DNA of 64,000 bases from Streptomyces sp. NBC_00510 (GCA_036013505.1 CP107851.1:124001-188000), one strand, 5' to 3'; shown: positions 26,932 through 36,126, counted from the stretch's first letter. The notes: generated from the letters alone by a model not told the origin. A program made the numbers and translations.

Positions 26932-27320
26932 GCGGCGGCCCGGGCGCGGTCGGCGAGCTGGGGGAACGTCTCCTCCCACACGGCGCGCACCGTGCGTCCG
27001 ACCAGGCCACGCAGGACGGGCCACATCTGCACGAGGAGATCCCGGTTGAGGTAGAGGGGCAGGTCGTCGTGCAGTCCTTCGTGCAGGACAGTGCGGTACA
27101 GGCCTATGCGCTGGCGGGGCTTTTCCAGGTCGTACGAGGTCATCCCCGACCAGGCGACATGCAGCGGCAGATCCACGACCCCGCGGGCAGGCCCGCGCAG
27201 CTCGTCCAACGAGGCCGGCAGACGCCGCCGGAACTTCTCCCGGTACAGCGCCAGGTCCTCGGCGTACACGCCGGACGGGTCTGCGGTCCCCGGCACCGGG
27301 GGCTGCGAGCTGGCTGCCAT
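26928..27320 (-). CDS. Partner of the AbiEii-type toxin, 130 aa
   Basis: The small cytosolic protein begins MAASSQPPVPGTADPSGVYA and is largely helical (EDLALYREKFRRRLPASLDE, LYRTVLHEGLHDDLPLYLNR, WPVLRGLVGRTVRAVWEETF). Its stop overlaps the start of the nucleotidyltransferase by 4 bp. Genes of this kind precede AbiEii-type genes in several Streptomyces loci, so it is the likely antitoxin or adaptor. It lacks the winged-helix appearance of classical AbiEi, so any repressor role is unproven. Confidence 0.65.
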   Translation of the reverse strand: MAASSQPPVPGTADPSGVYAEDLALYREKFRRRLPASLDELRGPARGVVDLPLHVAWSGMTSYDLEKPRQRIGLYRTVLHEGLHDDLPLYLNRDLLVQMWPVLRGLVGRTVRAVWEETFPQLADRARAAA

Positions 27321-27398
27321 GCCCCCATTATGGCCTCGGGACGACAGCGGGCGAGGCCGGACCCCGCAGCGCGCGACAGGTCAAGGTCGCGCAGGCCG

Positions 27399-27578
27399 TC
27401 ACGTCGGGCAGCGCCCGGGTCCGCCGCGGCTGGCGGCGACCAGGGCGCAGGCCGGTACGTGCAGGTGCCGGCCCGCTTCGGCGGGGGCGCGGCGGATGAG
27501 GCACGCGCCGAGGAGGTTGCCGCGGCCTGCGGCACCCAGGACAGTGTCATCCCAGACGACGTCCACGCCCTGGCTCAC
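27399..27578 (-). pseudogene. PIN-like toxin, frameshifted after 59 residues
   Basis: The GTG at 27578 overlaps the antitoxin stop (GTGA). The product reads VSQGVDVVWDDTVLGAAGRG, then HLHVPACALVAASRG, a pattern seen at the start of PIN-like toxins next to RHH antitoxins. The frame stops after 59 residues; a different frame continues RALPDVTACATLTCRAL, as expected of the family, so one frameshift near 27417 has likely killed it. The second copy at 59078-59197 is broken at a nearby point. Confidence 0.5.
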
Positions 27579-27835
27579 GGGCTGGTCGTGGCCCGGGGCA
27601 GGCGGCGGTCGAGTTCGGCATCCAGGCCGTCTTGCTCGGCTGGAGTGGGGGCGTAGCCGTTCCACTCGTTCAAGATGGCGCAGGCCTGCTCGGCGCGCAC
27701 GGCGCGCTCGGCAGGGGTCGGGAGGCTGTCGGCCAGGCGGGCCAGATAGGCGCGCAGCGACAGGCCTTCGGCGGCGGCGATCTCCGCCAGCCGGTCCCGG
27801 GTCTCGGCAGGGATCCGGACGTTCACATCGGGCAC
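27575..27835 (-). CDS. RHH-type antitoxin, 86 aa
   Basis: The GTG at 27835 follows GGAG by seven bases. The protein starts VPDVNVRIPAETRDRLAEIA, a ribbon-helix-helix DNA-binding pattern with a short strand and two helices (AAEGLSLRAYLARLADSL), and has a C-terminal toxin-binding tail. It should repress its own promoter and neutralise the PIN-like product encoded in overlap downstream. Since that toxin appears frameshifted, the antitoxin may be an orphan. It is divergent from the helicase gene, with 250 bp between the two starts. A partial second copy occurs at 59194-59425. Confidence 0.75.
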   Translation of the reverse strand: MPDVNVRIPAETRDRLAEIAAAEGLSLRAYLARLADSLPTPAERAVRAEQACAILNEWNGYAPTPAEQDGLDAELDRRLPRATTSP

Positions 27836-28085
27836 GCGGGGTCTCCGTTCACGGTGCTGCAGGACCCTACAGGGGGGTTCGGTTGCGTTCCCGTGTCCGC
27901 TTCTGGGACGCGCGCGACACCCGAGACCGGCGGACGAGCCGCAGGCCGGCCCGCGGCCGGCAACGGGCCGGTACGGTGTCACACCCGGACGCCTTGGCTC
28001 ACCCACGTACATGAGCAGTGCGTGCGGGCAGGAACAAGGTGCCGGCGGCGGTGGCTGTCCCAGCGTCGCAAGAGGAGGAGCAGGC

Positions 28086-30770
28086 GTGAAGAGCGTCCGG
28101 CTGCGCGAGCATCAGGTCGAGGCGAACGCGCGGATCCGGCAGTGGGCGGGATTCCCCACACGCTCCCCCGTGCCCGCCGAGGGGGCGCGGGCCACGCTGG
28201 TGTCGGCCACGGGGTCGGGAAAGACGATCACCGCCGCGCAGGCTGCGCTGGACCTGTTCCGGCAGGGCCGGATCCTGGTCATGGTGCCCACCCTGGACCT
28301 GCTGGTGCAGACCGCCCAGGCGTGGCGCCAGGTCGGGCACCTCGCGCCGATGGTGGCGGTGTGCTCGCTGGAGGGCGACGAGGTCCTGGAGCAGCTCGGG
28401 GTCCGGGCGACGACGAATCCGGTGCGGCTGGCGCTGTGGGCGGGATCCGGGCCGGTGATCGTGCTGGCCACGTACGCCTCGCTGGTGGACCGCGACGACA
28501 TCGACGACCCGGCGGGCCTGGGACGCGTGCGGGGGCCGCTGGAAGCCGCGCTCGCCGGCGGGGCGCGGTTGTATGGGCAGCGGATGGGCGGCTTCGACCT
28601 GGCGGTCGTGGACGAGGCGCATGGCACGGCCGGGGACCTGGGGCGGGCGTGGGCGGCGATCCACGACAACACCCGCATCCCCGTCGCCTACCGGCTGTAT
28701 ATGACCGCGACCCCGCGGATCCTTGCCGCGCCCCGGCCGCCGGTCGGTAAGGACGGCAGCGAGCTCGAGATCGCCTCCATGAGCGACGACCCGGCCGGTA
28801 CCTACGGCCAGTGGATCTACGAGCTCGGCCTGTCCGAGGCCATCGAACGCGGCATCCTCGCCGGCTTCGAGATCGACGTCCTGGAAATCCAGGACCCCGA
28901 CCTCACCCTCGACGCCTCGGAACAACAGGTACGCGGCCGGCGCCTGGCCCTCCTGCAGACCGCGCTGCTCGAACACGCCGCCGCACACAACCTGCGCACG
29001 GTCATGACGTTCCACCAGCGCGTGGAAGAGGCCGCCGCATTCGCCGCCAAGCTCCCGGAGACCGCAGCGGAGCTGTACGCGAGCGAGCCGTCCGAGCACG
29101 CCCTGGCCGAAGCCGGCGCGCTGCCGGCGTCGTCGATCGACGCCGGCTTCTACGACCTCGATCCTCACCGGCACCCGGCCCCGGACCGCGTGTGGGCGCA
29201 GTGGCTGTGCGGCGACCACCTGGTCGCCGAGCGACGCGAGGTGCTGCAGCAGTTCGCGCACGGCATCGACGCCCACGGACGCCGCATGCACCGGGCGTTC
29301 CTCGCCAGCGTCCGGGTCCTGGGGGAAGGCGTCGACATCACCGGGACACGGGGCGTGGAGGCCGTCTGCTTCGCCGACACCCGCGGCTCGCAGGTCGAGA
29401 TCGTGCAGAACATCGGCCGCGCCCTGCGCCCCAACCCCGACGGCCGGGCAAAAGTGGCGCGGATCATCGTGCCCGTCTTCCTGCAGCCTGGGGAGGAACC
29501 CGACAACATGATCGCCTCAGCCTCATACCGGCCCCTGGTTGCCGTCCTCCAAGGCCTGCGCTCACACTCGGAGCACCTCGTCGAACAGCTCGCCAACCGG
29601 GCGCTGAGCCGCGGACCGCGCACGGTCCACGTGCAGCGGGACGCCGACGGCCGCATCATCGGCACCACCGGCGGCGCGGCAGAGGACGGGTCCGGCGACA
29701 GGAACCAGGCGCAGGGCGCGGTGGAGTCGGCACTGTTGCACTTCTCCTCGCCCAGGGACCCTGCCACCATCGCTGCGTTTCTGCGCACGCGCGTCTACCG
29801 GCCCGAGTCCCTGGTCTGGCTCGAGGGCTACCAGGCGCTGCGCACATGGCGGACCGAGAACGGCATCACCGGCCTGCACGCGGTGCCCTATGACACTGAG
29901 GTTGATCTGGGCGTGGTGCGGTTCCCGCTGGGGCGGTGGGTCAACCAGCAGCGAAGGGCGTTGCGGGCAGGGGAACTGGAGGAACGCCGCAGGAGGCTGC
30001 TGGATGAGCCCGAAGCCGGCATGGTGTGGGAGCCCGGCGACCAGGCCTGGGAAACCAAACTCGCCGCGTTCCGCGCCTTCCACCGCACCCACGGGCACCT
30101 CGCCCCCAGGCAGGACGCCGTCTGGAGCGACGGCCCCGACGGCGAAACCCACCCCGTACCCATCGGACAACACCTGGCCAACCTCCGCCGCAAAGGCGGC
30201 CTCGGCAAGAACCCCGAACGCGCCGCAACCCGCGCAGCACAACTCGCCGCCGTCGACCCCGACTGGAACTGCCCCTGGCCACTGGACTGGCAACGCCACC
30301 ACGCCATCCTGGCCGACCTCGCCACAACCGAACCCGACGGCACGATCGCCGGCATCGCACCCGGCGTCGTGTACGAAGGCGACGATCTCGGGGCATGGAT
30401 CGCACGGCAGTCCGGGAGCTGGGCCCAGCTGTCCGAGGAGCAGCAGCGGCGGCTGTCGAAGCTGGGCCTGACTCCCGCCGAACAGCCCGCCCCGGTGCCC
30501 GTCGAAGGGGCAGCCCCGCGGGCTGGGAAAACCTCGGAGGGCTTCCAACGCGGCCTGGCAGCCCTCGCCCAATACATCGCCCGCGAAGGCCACCACCGCG
30601 TGCCCAGAGCCCACACAGAACCGATCACGGTCCAGGCCGCGGAGGGTGAACCGGCGCAGGAGGTGCCGGTTCGCCTGGGTGTGTTCCTGAGTAACCACAA
30701 GACCCGACGCAACCGGCTCAGCCTCCAGCAGCGCACCGCGCTCGCCGAACTCGGGGTGGAATGGGCGTAA
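28086..30770 (+). CDS. SF2 DEAD/DEAH helicase with helicase-associated domains
   Basis: An 894-residue ATP-dependent nucleic-acid motor. The GTG at 28086 follows GGAGGAG closely. Motif I is ATGSGKT (41-47), motif II DEAH (176-179), motif III MTATPR, and motif VI lies in VEIVQNIGRALRPN. After the motor core come two or more helicase-associated repeats in the last 330 residues, with the pattern WETKLAAFRAFHRTHGHLAP and EGFQRGLAALAQYIAREGHH. Streptomyces carry many such helicases on linear plasmids and chromosome arms; their role in conjugation, replication or defence is not settled. Fragments of a paralogue occur at 34933-35437 and 45705-46118. Confidence 0.9.
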   Translation: MKSVRLREHQVEANARIRQWAGFPTRSPVPAEGARATLVSATGSGKTITAAQAALDLFRQGRILVMVPTLDLLVQTAQAWRQVGHLAPMVAVCSLEGDEVLEQLGVRATTNPVRLALWAGSGPVIVLATYASLVDRDDIDDPAGLGRVRGPLEAALAGGARLYGQRMGGFDLAVVDEAHGTAGDLGRAWAAIHDNTRIPVAYRLYMTATPRILAAPRPPVGKDGSELEIASMSDDPAGTYGQWIYELGLSEAIERGILAGFEIDVLEIQDPDLTLDASEQQVRGRRLALLQTALLEHAAAHNLRTVMTFHQRVEEAAAFAAKLPETAAELYASEPSEHALAEAGALPASSIDAGFYDLDPHRHPAPDRVWAQWLCGDHLVAERREVLQQFAHGIDAHGRRMHRAFLASVRVLGEGVDITGTRGVEAVCFADTRGSQVEIVQNIGRALRPNPDGRAKVARIIVPVFLQPGEEPDNMIASASYRPLVAVLQGLRSHSEHLVEQLANRALSRGPRTVHVQRDADGRIIGTTGGAAEDGSGDRNQAQGAVESALLHFSSPRDPATIAAFLRTRVYRPESLVWLEGYQALRTWRTENGITGLHAVPYDTEVDLGVVRFPLGRWVNQQRRALRAGELEERRRRLLDEPEAGMVWEPGDQAWETKLAAFRAFHRTHGHLAPRQDAVWSDGPDGETHPVPIGQHLANLRRKGGLGKNPERAATRAAQLAAVDPDWNCPWPLDWQRHHAILADLATTEPDGTIAGIAPGVVYEGDDLGAWIARQSGSWAQLSEEQQRRLSKLGLTPAEQPAPVPVEGAAPRAGKTSEGFQRGLAALAQYIAREGHHRVPRAHTEPITVQAAEGEPAQEVPVRLGVFLSNHKTRRNRLSLQQRTALAELGVEWA

Positions 30771-30859
30771 CGCCCTATGCGGCAGGTCCCGGCAGTCGGG
30801 CCAGGCGCAGGCGGAAGCGCTCAACCGGAACATCGGCCTGGATGCGGCAGGGACGTGCA

Positions 30860-31471
30860 CTATCGGTGTTCTGCCGGCTCCCAGAGCAGATCGCCAGCGT
30901 CGTCCACGACGGGGACACGCGGCTGTGTGGTGCCGCCGAGGGAAGCGTGGCGGAGCAGGGCCGGCGTCCCTGACTGGAAGGCGGCTGCGACGTCTTGGAG
31001 CATGGCAGCCACCGAACTCCACAGCTCCACTCCGAGGATCCAGGTCTCGTGGTCCCACAGGAAGACTGCGCCGTACGAATCACCGGGCCGCAAGTCGACG
31101 ATGAGACCGTCACCGCCAGGGCTCATCGCGATCGGCAGAAACCAGGGCAGGAAACGTGGTTCCGGTTCGCCGTTCGCGTCCAGGGCGGTCCCTTCCTGTT
31201 CCGCGACAAGCAACCAGACCTCTCTCGTCTCCAGAGCTTCTTCCAGGCTCACAGGAGCAAACGCTTCCGGGATCCAGTAGTCGGCACTGACGCGCGGCAG
31301 GGTCCACCACGCGACCAGGTCGGCGGGAAAACTCACCCCAAGGTCTGCCTCGGTCGCGCGAAGGTGGCTCTCGTCTGCAGCCGCTCTCACAGGGGCCTTC
31401 TGGGGAAGTTCCTGGAACCAGGTACCGATACGGTCCCAAGCCTGGTGCACGTCGTGATCAATCGACGTCAT
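30860..31471 (-). CDS. SMI1/KNR4 (SUKH-1) family protein
   Basis: The 203-residue cytosolic protein has the SMI1/KNR4 signature: ESHLRATEADLGVSFPADLV with AWWTLPRVSADYW, then FLPWFLPIAMSPGGDGLIVD and GDSYGAVFLWDHE. Members serve as immunity proteins against polymorphic toxins or as cytosolic adaptors. The ATG at 31471 (MTSIDHDVHQAWDRIGTWFQ) fits the family N-terminus, although the frame is open far upstream. No cognate toxin gene is nearby. It is convergent with the helicase gene, with 89 bp between their ends. Confidence 0.85.
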   Translation of the reverse strand: MTSIDHDVHQAWDRIGTWFQELPQKAPVRAAADESHLRATEADLGVSFPADLVAWWTLPRVSADYWIPEAFAPVSLEEALETREVWLLVAEQEGTALDANGEPEPRFLPWFLPIAMSPGGDGLIVDLRPGDSYGAVFLWDHETWILGVELWSSVAAMLQDVAAAFQSGTPALLRHASLGGTTQPRVPVVDDAGDLLWEPAEHR

Positions 31472-31820
31472 GGCCAGGAGTCTTTCAACATGCCGGCAGC
31501 CGGGCGAGCCCGAGTGTGCCGGCCGTGCCAGGGTCGGCATGCGCTGATACCACCCACGGCGCAGCGAGCAGCCGGGCCGGGACCGCGCATGGGGAGCTTG
31601 GCCCTGCCCCTGTTCGCCTCCATGAGCGGCATACACGGCACGGCACGGTTCCTCGCTCTGAGCAACTCCCGTGCTTCCAAAATCTGCGCGTTCTCGCCCT
31701 CCCTCTGATTCATGATCAGAGGCTATTGCGAGTGAGACGGCCAAGTTCGGGAGACTCCTGCCTCCACGACGCCGGTCGCCGCGGCCGCAGGGAACGCTGG
31801 CCGCGGATAGCAGGGTAGGT
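31472..31820. other. 349-bp gap, nothing supported
   Basis: I find no gene here beyond upstream extension of the SMI1-like frame. No clear terminator or promoter was recognised. Confidence 0.4.
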
Positions 31821-34559
31821 TCAGCCGGCGTCAACGCGGCGCCATGGTCTGACGTACCAGCGTCGTGACCGAGCCATCCGCCTCTCCGCGACGGCCAGGT
31901 TCGTGCGGCTGCGCAAGGTGTTTGGGTGGTCCGGTCCCAGTACGCGTGTGCGGTCGTCGAGGACCCGCCGGAACTGCTCGACTGCTTCCGCGTGCTGGCC
32001 GAGACGGTGCAGCGCCATAGCGAGGTTGTTGCGACTGGTCAGAGTGCCGGGGTGGTCCGGTCCCCGCTCCCGTGTGTGATCGACGAGATTCTGCCGGTGC
32101 AAATCAGCTGCTTCCGCATGCCGGCCCCCATCGTTGAGAGCGTTGGCAAGGTTGTTGCGGCTACTCCGAGTGTCCGGGTGGTCCGGTCCCAGCACCCGCG
32201 TGTAGTCGATGAGGTTCTGCCGGTGAAAGTCGATTGCTTCCGCATGCCGTCCGAGGTGGTTCAGCGCATTGGCGACGTTGTTGCGGGCGCTCAGGGTGTG
32301 GGCGTGATCCGGTCCCAGGACCCGTGTGTAGTCGGCGAGGCACTGCCGGAACTGCTCGATTGCTTCTGCGTACCGGCCGCTGACGTCCATCACCAGAGCG
32401 AGGTTGCTCCGGGTGTCCAGTGTGTCCGGATGATCTGGACCAAGCACACGGGTCCGGTCGATCAGGTTACGCTCGAACAGATTTGCCGCTTCCGCCTGTC
32501 GGTCGAGACTCATCAGTGCGGATGCAAGGTCGTTGCGGGCCTCCAGTGTGTCGGGGTGATCCGGCCCCAGCACACGGGTCCGAGCGATGAGGTTACGCTC
32601 AAACAGATCGTGTGCTTCGGTGAACCGGCCGAGGGAGACAAGTTCGCGGCCGAGGCCGCTGCGACTCTCCAGGGTGTCGGAATGATCCGGTCCCAGAACG
32701 CGCGCTCGGTCCGCGAGGTTCTGCCGGTGCAGGTCGACTGCTTCGGTGTGACGGGTTAGACCGCCGAGCGCGTTGGCGAGGTTGCTGCGGCTGCTCAGGG
32801 TGTCTGGGTGATCCGGTCCGAGAACACGTACGCGATCGATGATGTTCTGCTCGTGCAGCTCGACGGCGTCCGCGTTCTGCCTGAGACCGTGCAGCGTGAT
32901 GCCGAGCCTGTTGCGGCTGTGCAGCGTGTCTGGGTGGTCCGGTCCCAGGACTCGGGTGCGCGTGGCCGCTGCCTGGCGGTTCAAACGAAGGGCCCCGGAC
33001 ATGTCGCCGGCAGCGCTGAGAAGCTGCGCCAACAAATGCTGTGCGCTGGCGAGTTCGAGGCTGTCACGGCATCCCTCGAGTTCGGCGATGGCAAGTACGT
33101 GGGGCGCCAGGAGTCTGGCAATGGGCCAGTCGGCAGGGCTCGTGCTGTTCAGGCGTTGCACAGCGGCGACCATGTGATCGGTAACGGCCTGATACCAGTG
33201 GCTCGGATCCAGGAACTCGTCCGTCAGGGCGAGGGCGGAAATCTCCCGGATCAGGGGGTGGAGTGACACCTGCGCGATGGCCGAGCCGTCCGGGCCGGTG
33301 TCGGGAGTGTCCACGAGACCGTAGGTGTGCAGGCCGTTGATCGCCGCTTCAATGTCAGCCGCCGTTGCCGCTTGGCCGGTGGCCACCGTCACCAGGCTCG
33401 GGCTGATGACGGGCAACGGAATCGGCGCGGGGCCGAACAGCGACAGCAGGCGCAGGACGTGGCGCGCACGGGTGTTGCCGCTGAACGTGAGCTGGTCCAG
33501 GGAGAGGTCCCAGGTGTGGCGGACGAGGGTGCGGGCAACGTCCGGGTCAGCCGCGTCAGGGTGTTCGGCTCCGAGCAGCTCAGAAAGTTCGTGGTCCAGG
33601 GCTTGCATGTAATTGGTGAACGTGCGGTATCGGCTGGCGACGGCGGCCAGGTAGCGGCTGACGGCGTGGAGCGCAAGAGGGAGGCCGCCGAGCCTGTCGG
33701 CCAACAGCCGCGCGTCCTCGAGGGTGCCCGCGTCGGGCGCGCCGTCGAGCAGCGTGCTAGCACCGGCATCTGCGTCGAGGGGGGCCAAGCGGTGTAGAAC
33801 GGCACGGCTGCCCCAGGTGTCGGGGTGAGTGTCGCGGCTGGTGACCAGCAGAAGTCCGCTGCCGCCGGGGCGGATCCAGCCGCGATAGTTGGTCAGGGGC
33901 TCACTTCCGGGACCCACCGCAGCGGGCTGGTCGGCATTGTCCACGACCAGCAGCCATGGACGTCCTCGGGCAAGCTGCTGCCACACCACGTCCGGCAAGC
34001 TCCCCCGACCGGCACGGACGGCCTCCAGTTGTTCCTCAGGCAGCCCGCAGGCGAGCGCGACCCGGGTCATCTGTTCAGCCAGGTCCGGCTCATCGCGCCA
34101 CGACACCCAGAACACCGGCATGCCTTGTGCACTGGCGTGCTCTGCCAGCAGGGCGGCCAGAGTGGTCTTGCCGACGCCTCCCGTGCCACACAGCACCGCA
34201 AACCGGCCGGCGGGACGATGCAACATCGTCCGCAGCGCGGCCAGCTCGGTCCCCCGGCCGCGAACTGGCCGGCCAGTGTGTACGGGCGCGAGCGACCCGA
34301 GCCTGCCGACCAGCACCCGTTCCAAGGGAAGCTGCTGCGGATGCGCGCGTCCTGCGTTGGCATCCAGGCTTCGGGCCCAGAGCTGAAGTCCGACCGCGGC
34401 AAGGACCAGAACACCAAAGACGGGCCACACCAACCGGGGATCCTGAGCCCAGGCCGGAACTGTCGCCGTAACGTAGTTCGTGACCACAGCCGTCCCGGCC
34501 GCAACCAACGCCGCTCCTGCCGCAGCCGCCGACCCGGCCCGCGCGCTCGCTCCCCGCAC
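31821..34559 (-). CDS. Membrane-linked NB-ARC ATPase with nine TPR repeats
   Basis: A 912-residue STAND protein. The GTG at 34559 follows AAGGGGG; reading from 34628 would need a TTG. Hydrophobic segments lie near residues 8-30 and 45-62 (WPVFGVLVLAAVGLQLW). The NB-ARC core follows: Walker A CGTGGVGKTTLA (about 125-135), Walker B PWLLVVDNAD (about 202-210), GLPLAL and a SLHPLIREI segment. Residues about 545-900 hold nine 42-residue repeats with consensus RTRVLGPDHPDTLxSRNNLA, like kinesin-light-chain TPRs. Such proteins act as ligand-triggered switches, some in phage defence or in transcription control. No catalytic effector domain is visible, so output may be through the membrane or a partner. 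Confidence 0.85.
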   Translation of the reverse strand: MRGASARAGSAAAAGAALVAAGTAVVTNYVTATVPAWAQDPRLVWPVFGVLVLAAVGLQLWARSLDANAGRAHPQQLPLERVLVGRLGSLAPVHTGRPVRGRGTELAALRTMLHRPAGRFAVLCGTGGVGKTTLAALLAEHASAQGMPVFWVSWRDEPDLAEQMTRVALACGLPEEQLEAVRAGRGSLPDVVWQQLARGRPWLLVVDNADQPAAVGPGSEPLTNYRGWIRPGGSGLLLVTSRDTHPDTWGSRAVLHRLAPLDADAGASTLLDGAPDAGTLEDARLLADRLGGLPLALHAVSRYLAAVASRYRTFTNYMQALDHELSELLGAEHPDAADPDVARTLVRHTWDLSLDQLTFSGNTRARHVLRLLSLFGPAPIPLPVISPSLVTVATGQAATAADIEAAINGLHTYGLVDTPDTGPDGSAIAQVSLHPLIREISALALTDEFLDPSHWYQAVTDHMVAAVQRLNSTSPADWPIARLLAPHVLAIAELEGCRDSLELASAQHLLAQLLSAAGDMSGALRLNRQAAATRTRVLGPDHPDTLHSRNRLGITLHGLRQNADAVELHEQNIIDRVRVLGPDHPDTLSSRSNLANALGGLTRHTEAVDLHRQNLADRARVLGPDHSDTLESRSGLGRELVSLGRFTEAHDLFERNLIARTRVLGPDHPDTLEARNDLASALMSLDRQAEAANLFERNLIDRTRVLGPDHPDTLDTRSNLALVMDVSGRYAEAIEQFRQCLADYTRVLGPDHAHTLSARNNVANALNHLGRHAEAIDFHRQNLIDYTRVLGPDHPDTRSSRNNLANALNDGGRHAEAADLHRQNLVDHTRERGPDHPGTLTSRNNLAMALHRLGQHAEAVEQFRRVLDDRTRVLGPDHPNTLRSRTNLAVAERRMARSRRWYVRPWRRVDAG
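31860..32995. repeat. Nine 126-bp tandem repeats inside the TPR gene
   Basis: The motif GGTGGTCCGG or its variants recurs every 126 bp, for example at 31925, 32051, 32177 and 32933. Each unit encodes one 42-residue TPR. Near-identical units at DNA level favour unequal crossing over, so repeat number may vary between strains. They are coding repeats, not a CRISPR array. Confidence 0.9.
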
Positions 34560-34679
34560 ATCGCCCCCTTCAGCCTGTCCCGAGCAGCATGACGCCTCCG
34601 GCCGGGGCAGGAAGGCACAATGGCGCAACCCGTCTACCGCTTCCCTCCTCGACCGAGTCTCAGTCGCTAGTTCCGCGGC

Positions 34680-34952
34680 CTATCCGTCCTCTTCCTTGAT
34701 TTGAGGTGGGCCGAATATCCACAGCAGCGCGCAGGAAATCAGCCCTCCTACGACCAGCCTGATCAGAGCGTCTGCCAGCTTGGCGGTGGAGAACCCGAAT
34801 ACGAGGCGGACGAGGGCTACCATAAAGTCCAGGACAGTTACGCCCAACAGCACGAAGGCCAGGAACGCCAGCGGGACATCGCGCCAGCTTCTACACGCCC
34901 TGCGCCCCTCCTCTTCCTGTTTTTTGTCTTCTCTGGAACTGCCCCTGGCCAC
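34680..34952 (-). CDS. Small two-pass membrane protein, 90 aa, possibly 5'-truncated
   Basis: The frame encodes a charged N-terminus (REDKKQEEEGRR) and two membrane segments (VPLAFLAFVLLGVTVLDFMV and LIRLVVGGLISCALLWIFG), ending with an acidic tail. The only ATG is at 34952, but bases 34933-34952 belong to the antisense of the helicase fragment that begins there, so the original N-terminus may have been cut off by that junction. The gene lies 120 bp upstream of the NB-ARC/TPR gene on the same strand and could be cotranscribed with it. Its function is unknown. Confidence 0.5.
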   Translation of the reverse strand: MARGSSREDKKQEEEGRRACRSWRDVPLAFLAFVLLGVTVLDFMVALVRLVFGFSTAKLADALIRLVVGGLISCALLWIFGPPQIKEEDG

Positions 34953-35437
34953 TGGACTAGCAACGCCACCACGCCATCCTGGCCGACCTCGCCACGACCG
35001 AACTCGACGGCACAGTGGCCGGCATCCAGCCCGGCGTGATGTACGAAGGCGATGATCTTGGGGCCTGGCTGGTACGGCAATCCAGGAACTGGGCCGAGCT
35101 CAGCGCCGAGCAGCAGCAACGACTCACCGCACTCGGCATCACACCCGCCAAACAGCCCACCCCTCCCCCGGCCGGGCACGACGCTGGTGTGAAGCCGTCG
35201 GCCAAGGCGCAGCAGGCCTTCCAACGCGGCCTGACCGCGCTCGCCCGATGGACCGAACGAGAGGGAACGGGCCAGCCCGTACCACGAGGCCACAGCGAAG
35301 AAATCGTGATCGAAGGCGAAGCAGAGCCGGTGGCGGTCCGACTCGGCGTGTGGATCTCCAACACCAAAACCAGACGCGACAAACTCACCCCTAACCAGCG
35401 CACCGCCCTACAGGAAACGGGCGTTGAGTGGGTGTAA
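34933..35437 (+). pseudogene. Helicase paralogue, C-terminal fragment with stop codon
   Basis: From 34933 the sequence matches the helicase gene from 30263 to its stop at 30770. A TGG-to-TAG change lies near the start (WPLD then stop, then QRHHAILADLA). From 35015 the frame is open to 35437 and still encodes the last helicase-associated repeat (AFQRGLTALARWTEREGTG). The N-terminal and motor parts are absent; a different fragment at 45705-46118 carries the N-terminus. Divergence from the intact gene shows it is an old paralogue, not a fresh copy. Confidence 0.85.
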
Positions 35438-35490
35438 CACCGCCTGCAGTCCATCGTTGAACTCAGCGACTGTGCACACTCCCCCACTAC

Positions 35491-35521
35491 GGGACCCCGG
35501 GGCGACACGAACCGGGGTCCC
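35491..35521. terminator. Hairpin after the helicase fragment
   Basis: GGGACCCCGG and CCGGGGTCCC form a perfect 10-bp stem with an 11-base loop, 54 bp after the fragment's stop. No T-run is present. It would serve the plus strand and also the convergent gene ending at 35669. Confidence 0.6.
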
Positions 35522-35668
35522 GCGCCGTTGCCACCACCAGCAGCGCAAAAGCTACCCGGCAACCAAGCGGATCTTCAGCAAGCCCGGAGGCCCGGTCGGC
35601 AAGCGTGCCGGTGACGGCGGTGACATAGGCGCGCACGGTGGTGGAGGGTCGCAGACGCCCATCAGCTG

Positions 35669-36126
35669 TCACTGATAGCCGAGAAATTCTTCGGAGTGCA
35701 AACGCCACCCGGCGTCCTGCTTGACCAGGACCACGGCGGTACGCTCAAAAACGTCGTAGTACCCGGAATCCGGATCGTGGCCATAGGAGAACCACACCGC
35801 CTCGATCCGCGTCGTCTCCGGGGTCTCGCTGACGACGGTCACCTCGTCCAGCCTGGTCACGACGTCGAATACACCGATTTTTTCGCTATTGCGCGATCTG
35901 GCGTACTCGGCGCAAAAGTCCACAGGGCTCCGGTAGAGCATCTGAACCTCTCGGGTACAAGTTGCAACCGGTTTATATGAGCAAACTGTAAGGCGAAAGA
36001 CTCCACCTGACTCGACTGCGGGCGCCCAAGCAGATAGATCAACTGGCCATCGGCGGTGATCGACTCCAGCCATGTCCCGGCTGCCCGCACGACCCCCAAC
36101 GGGCCCCAGCCCAGTGACCCGTGCAT
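35669..36126 (-). pseudogene. NTF2-like protein, probably frameshifted
   Basis: The C-terminal frame reads MLYRSPVDFCAEYARSRNSE, then TRIEAVWFSYGHDPDSGYYD and ends DAGWRLHSEEFLGYQ, which resembles the beta sheet of an NTF2/SnoaL-like domain. A plausible N-terminal helix, AAGTWLESITADGQLIYLLG, lies in another frame from the ATG at 36126, so one frameshift near 35990 would join the two. If instead the open frame is used, translation would start inside unlikely sequence. The function is unknown. Confidence 0.45.

Noticed and set aside
29562-31058. 498-codon minus-strand frame
   Set aside because: Overlaps the well-supported helicase gene in antisense; content is unstructured.
31860-32995. Regular 126-bp repeats considered as a CRISPR array
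   Set aside because: Repeat units are contiguous, code for TPRs in frame and have no spacers; no cas gene is near.
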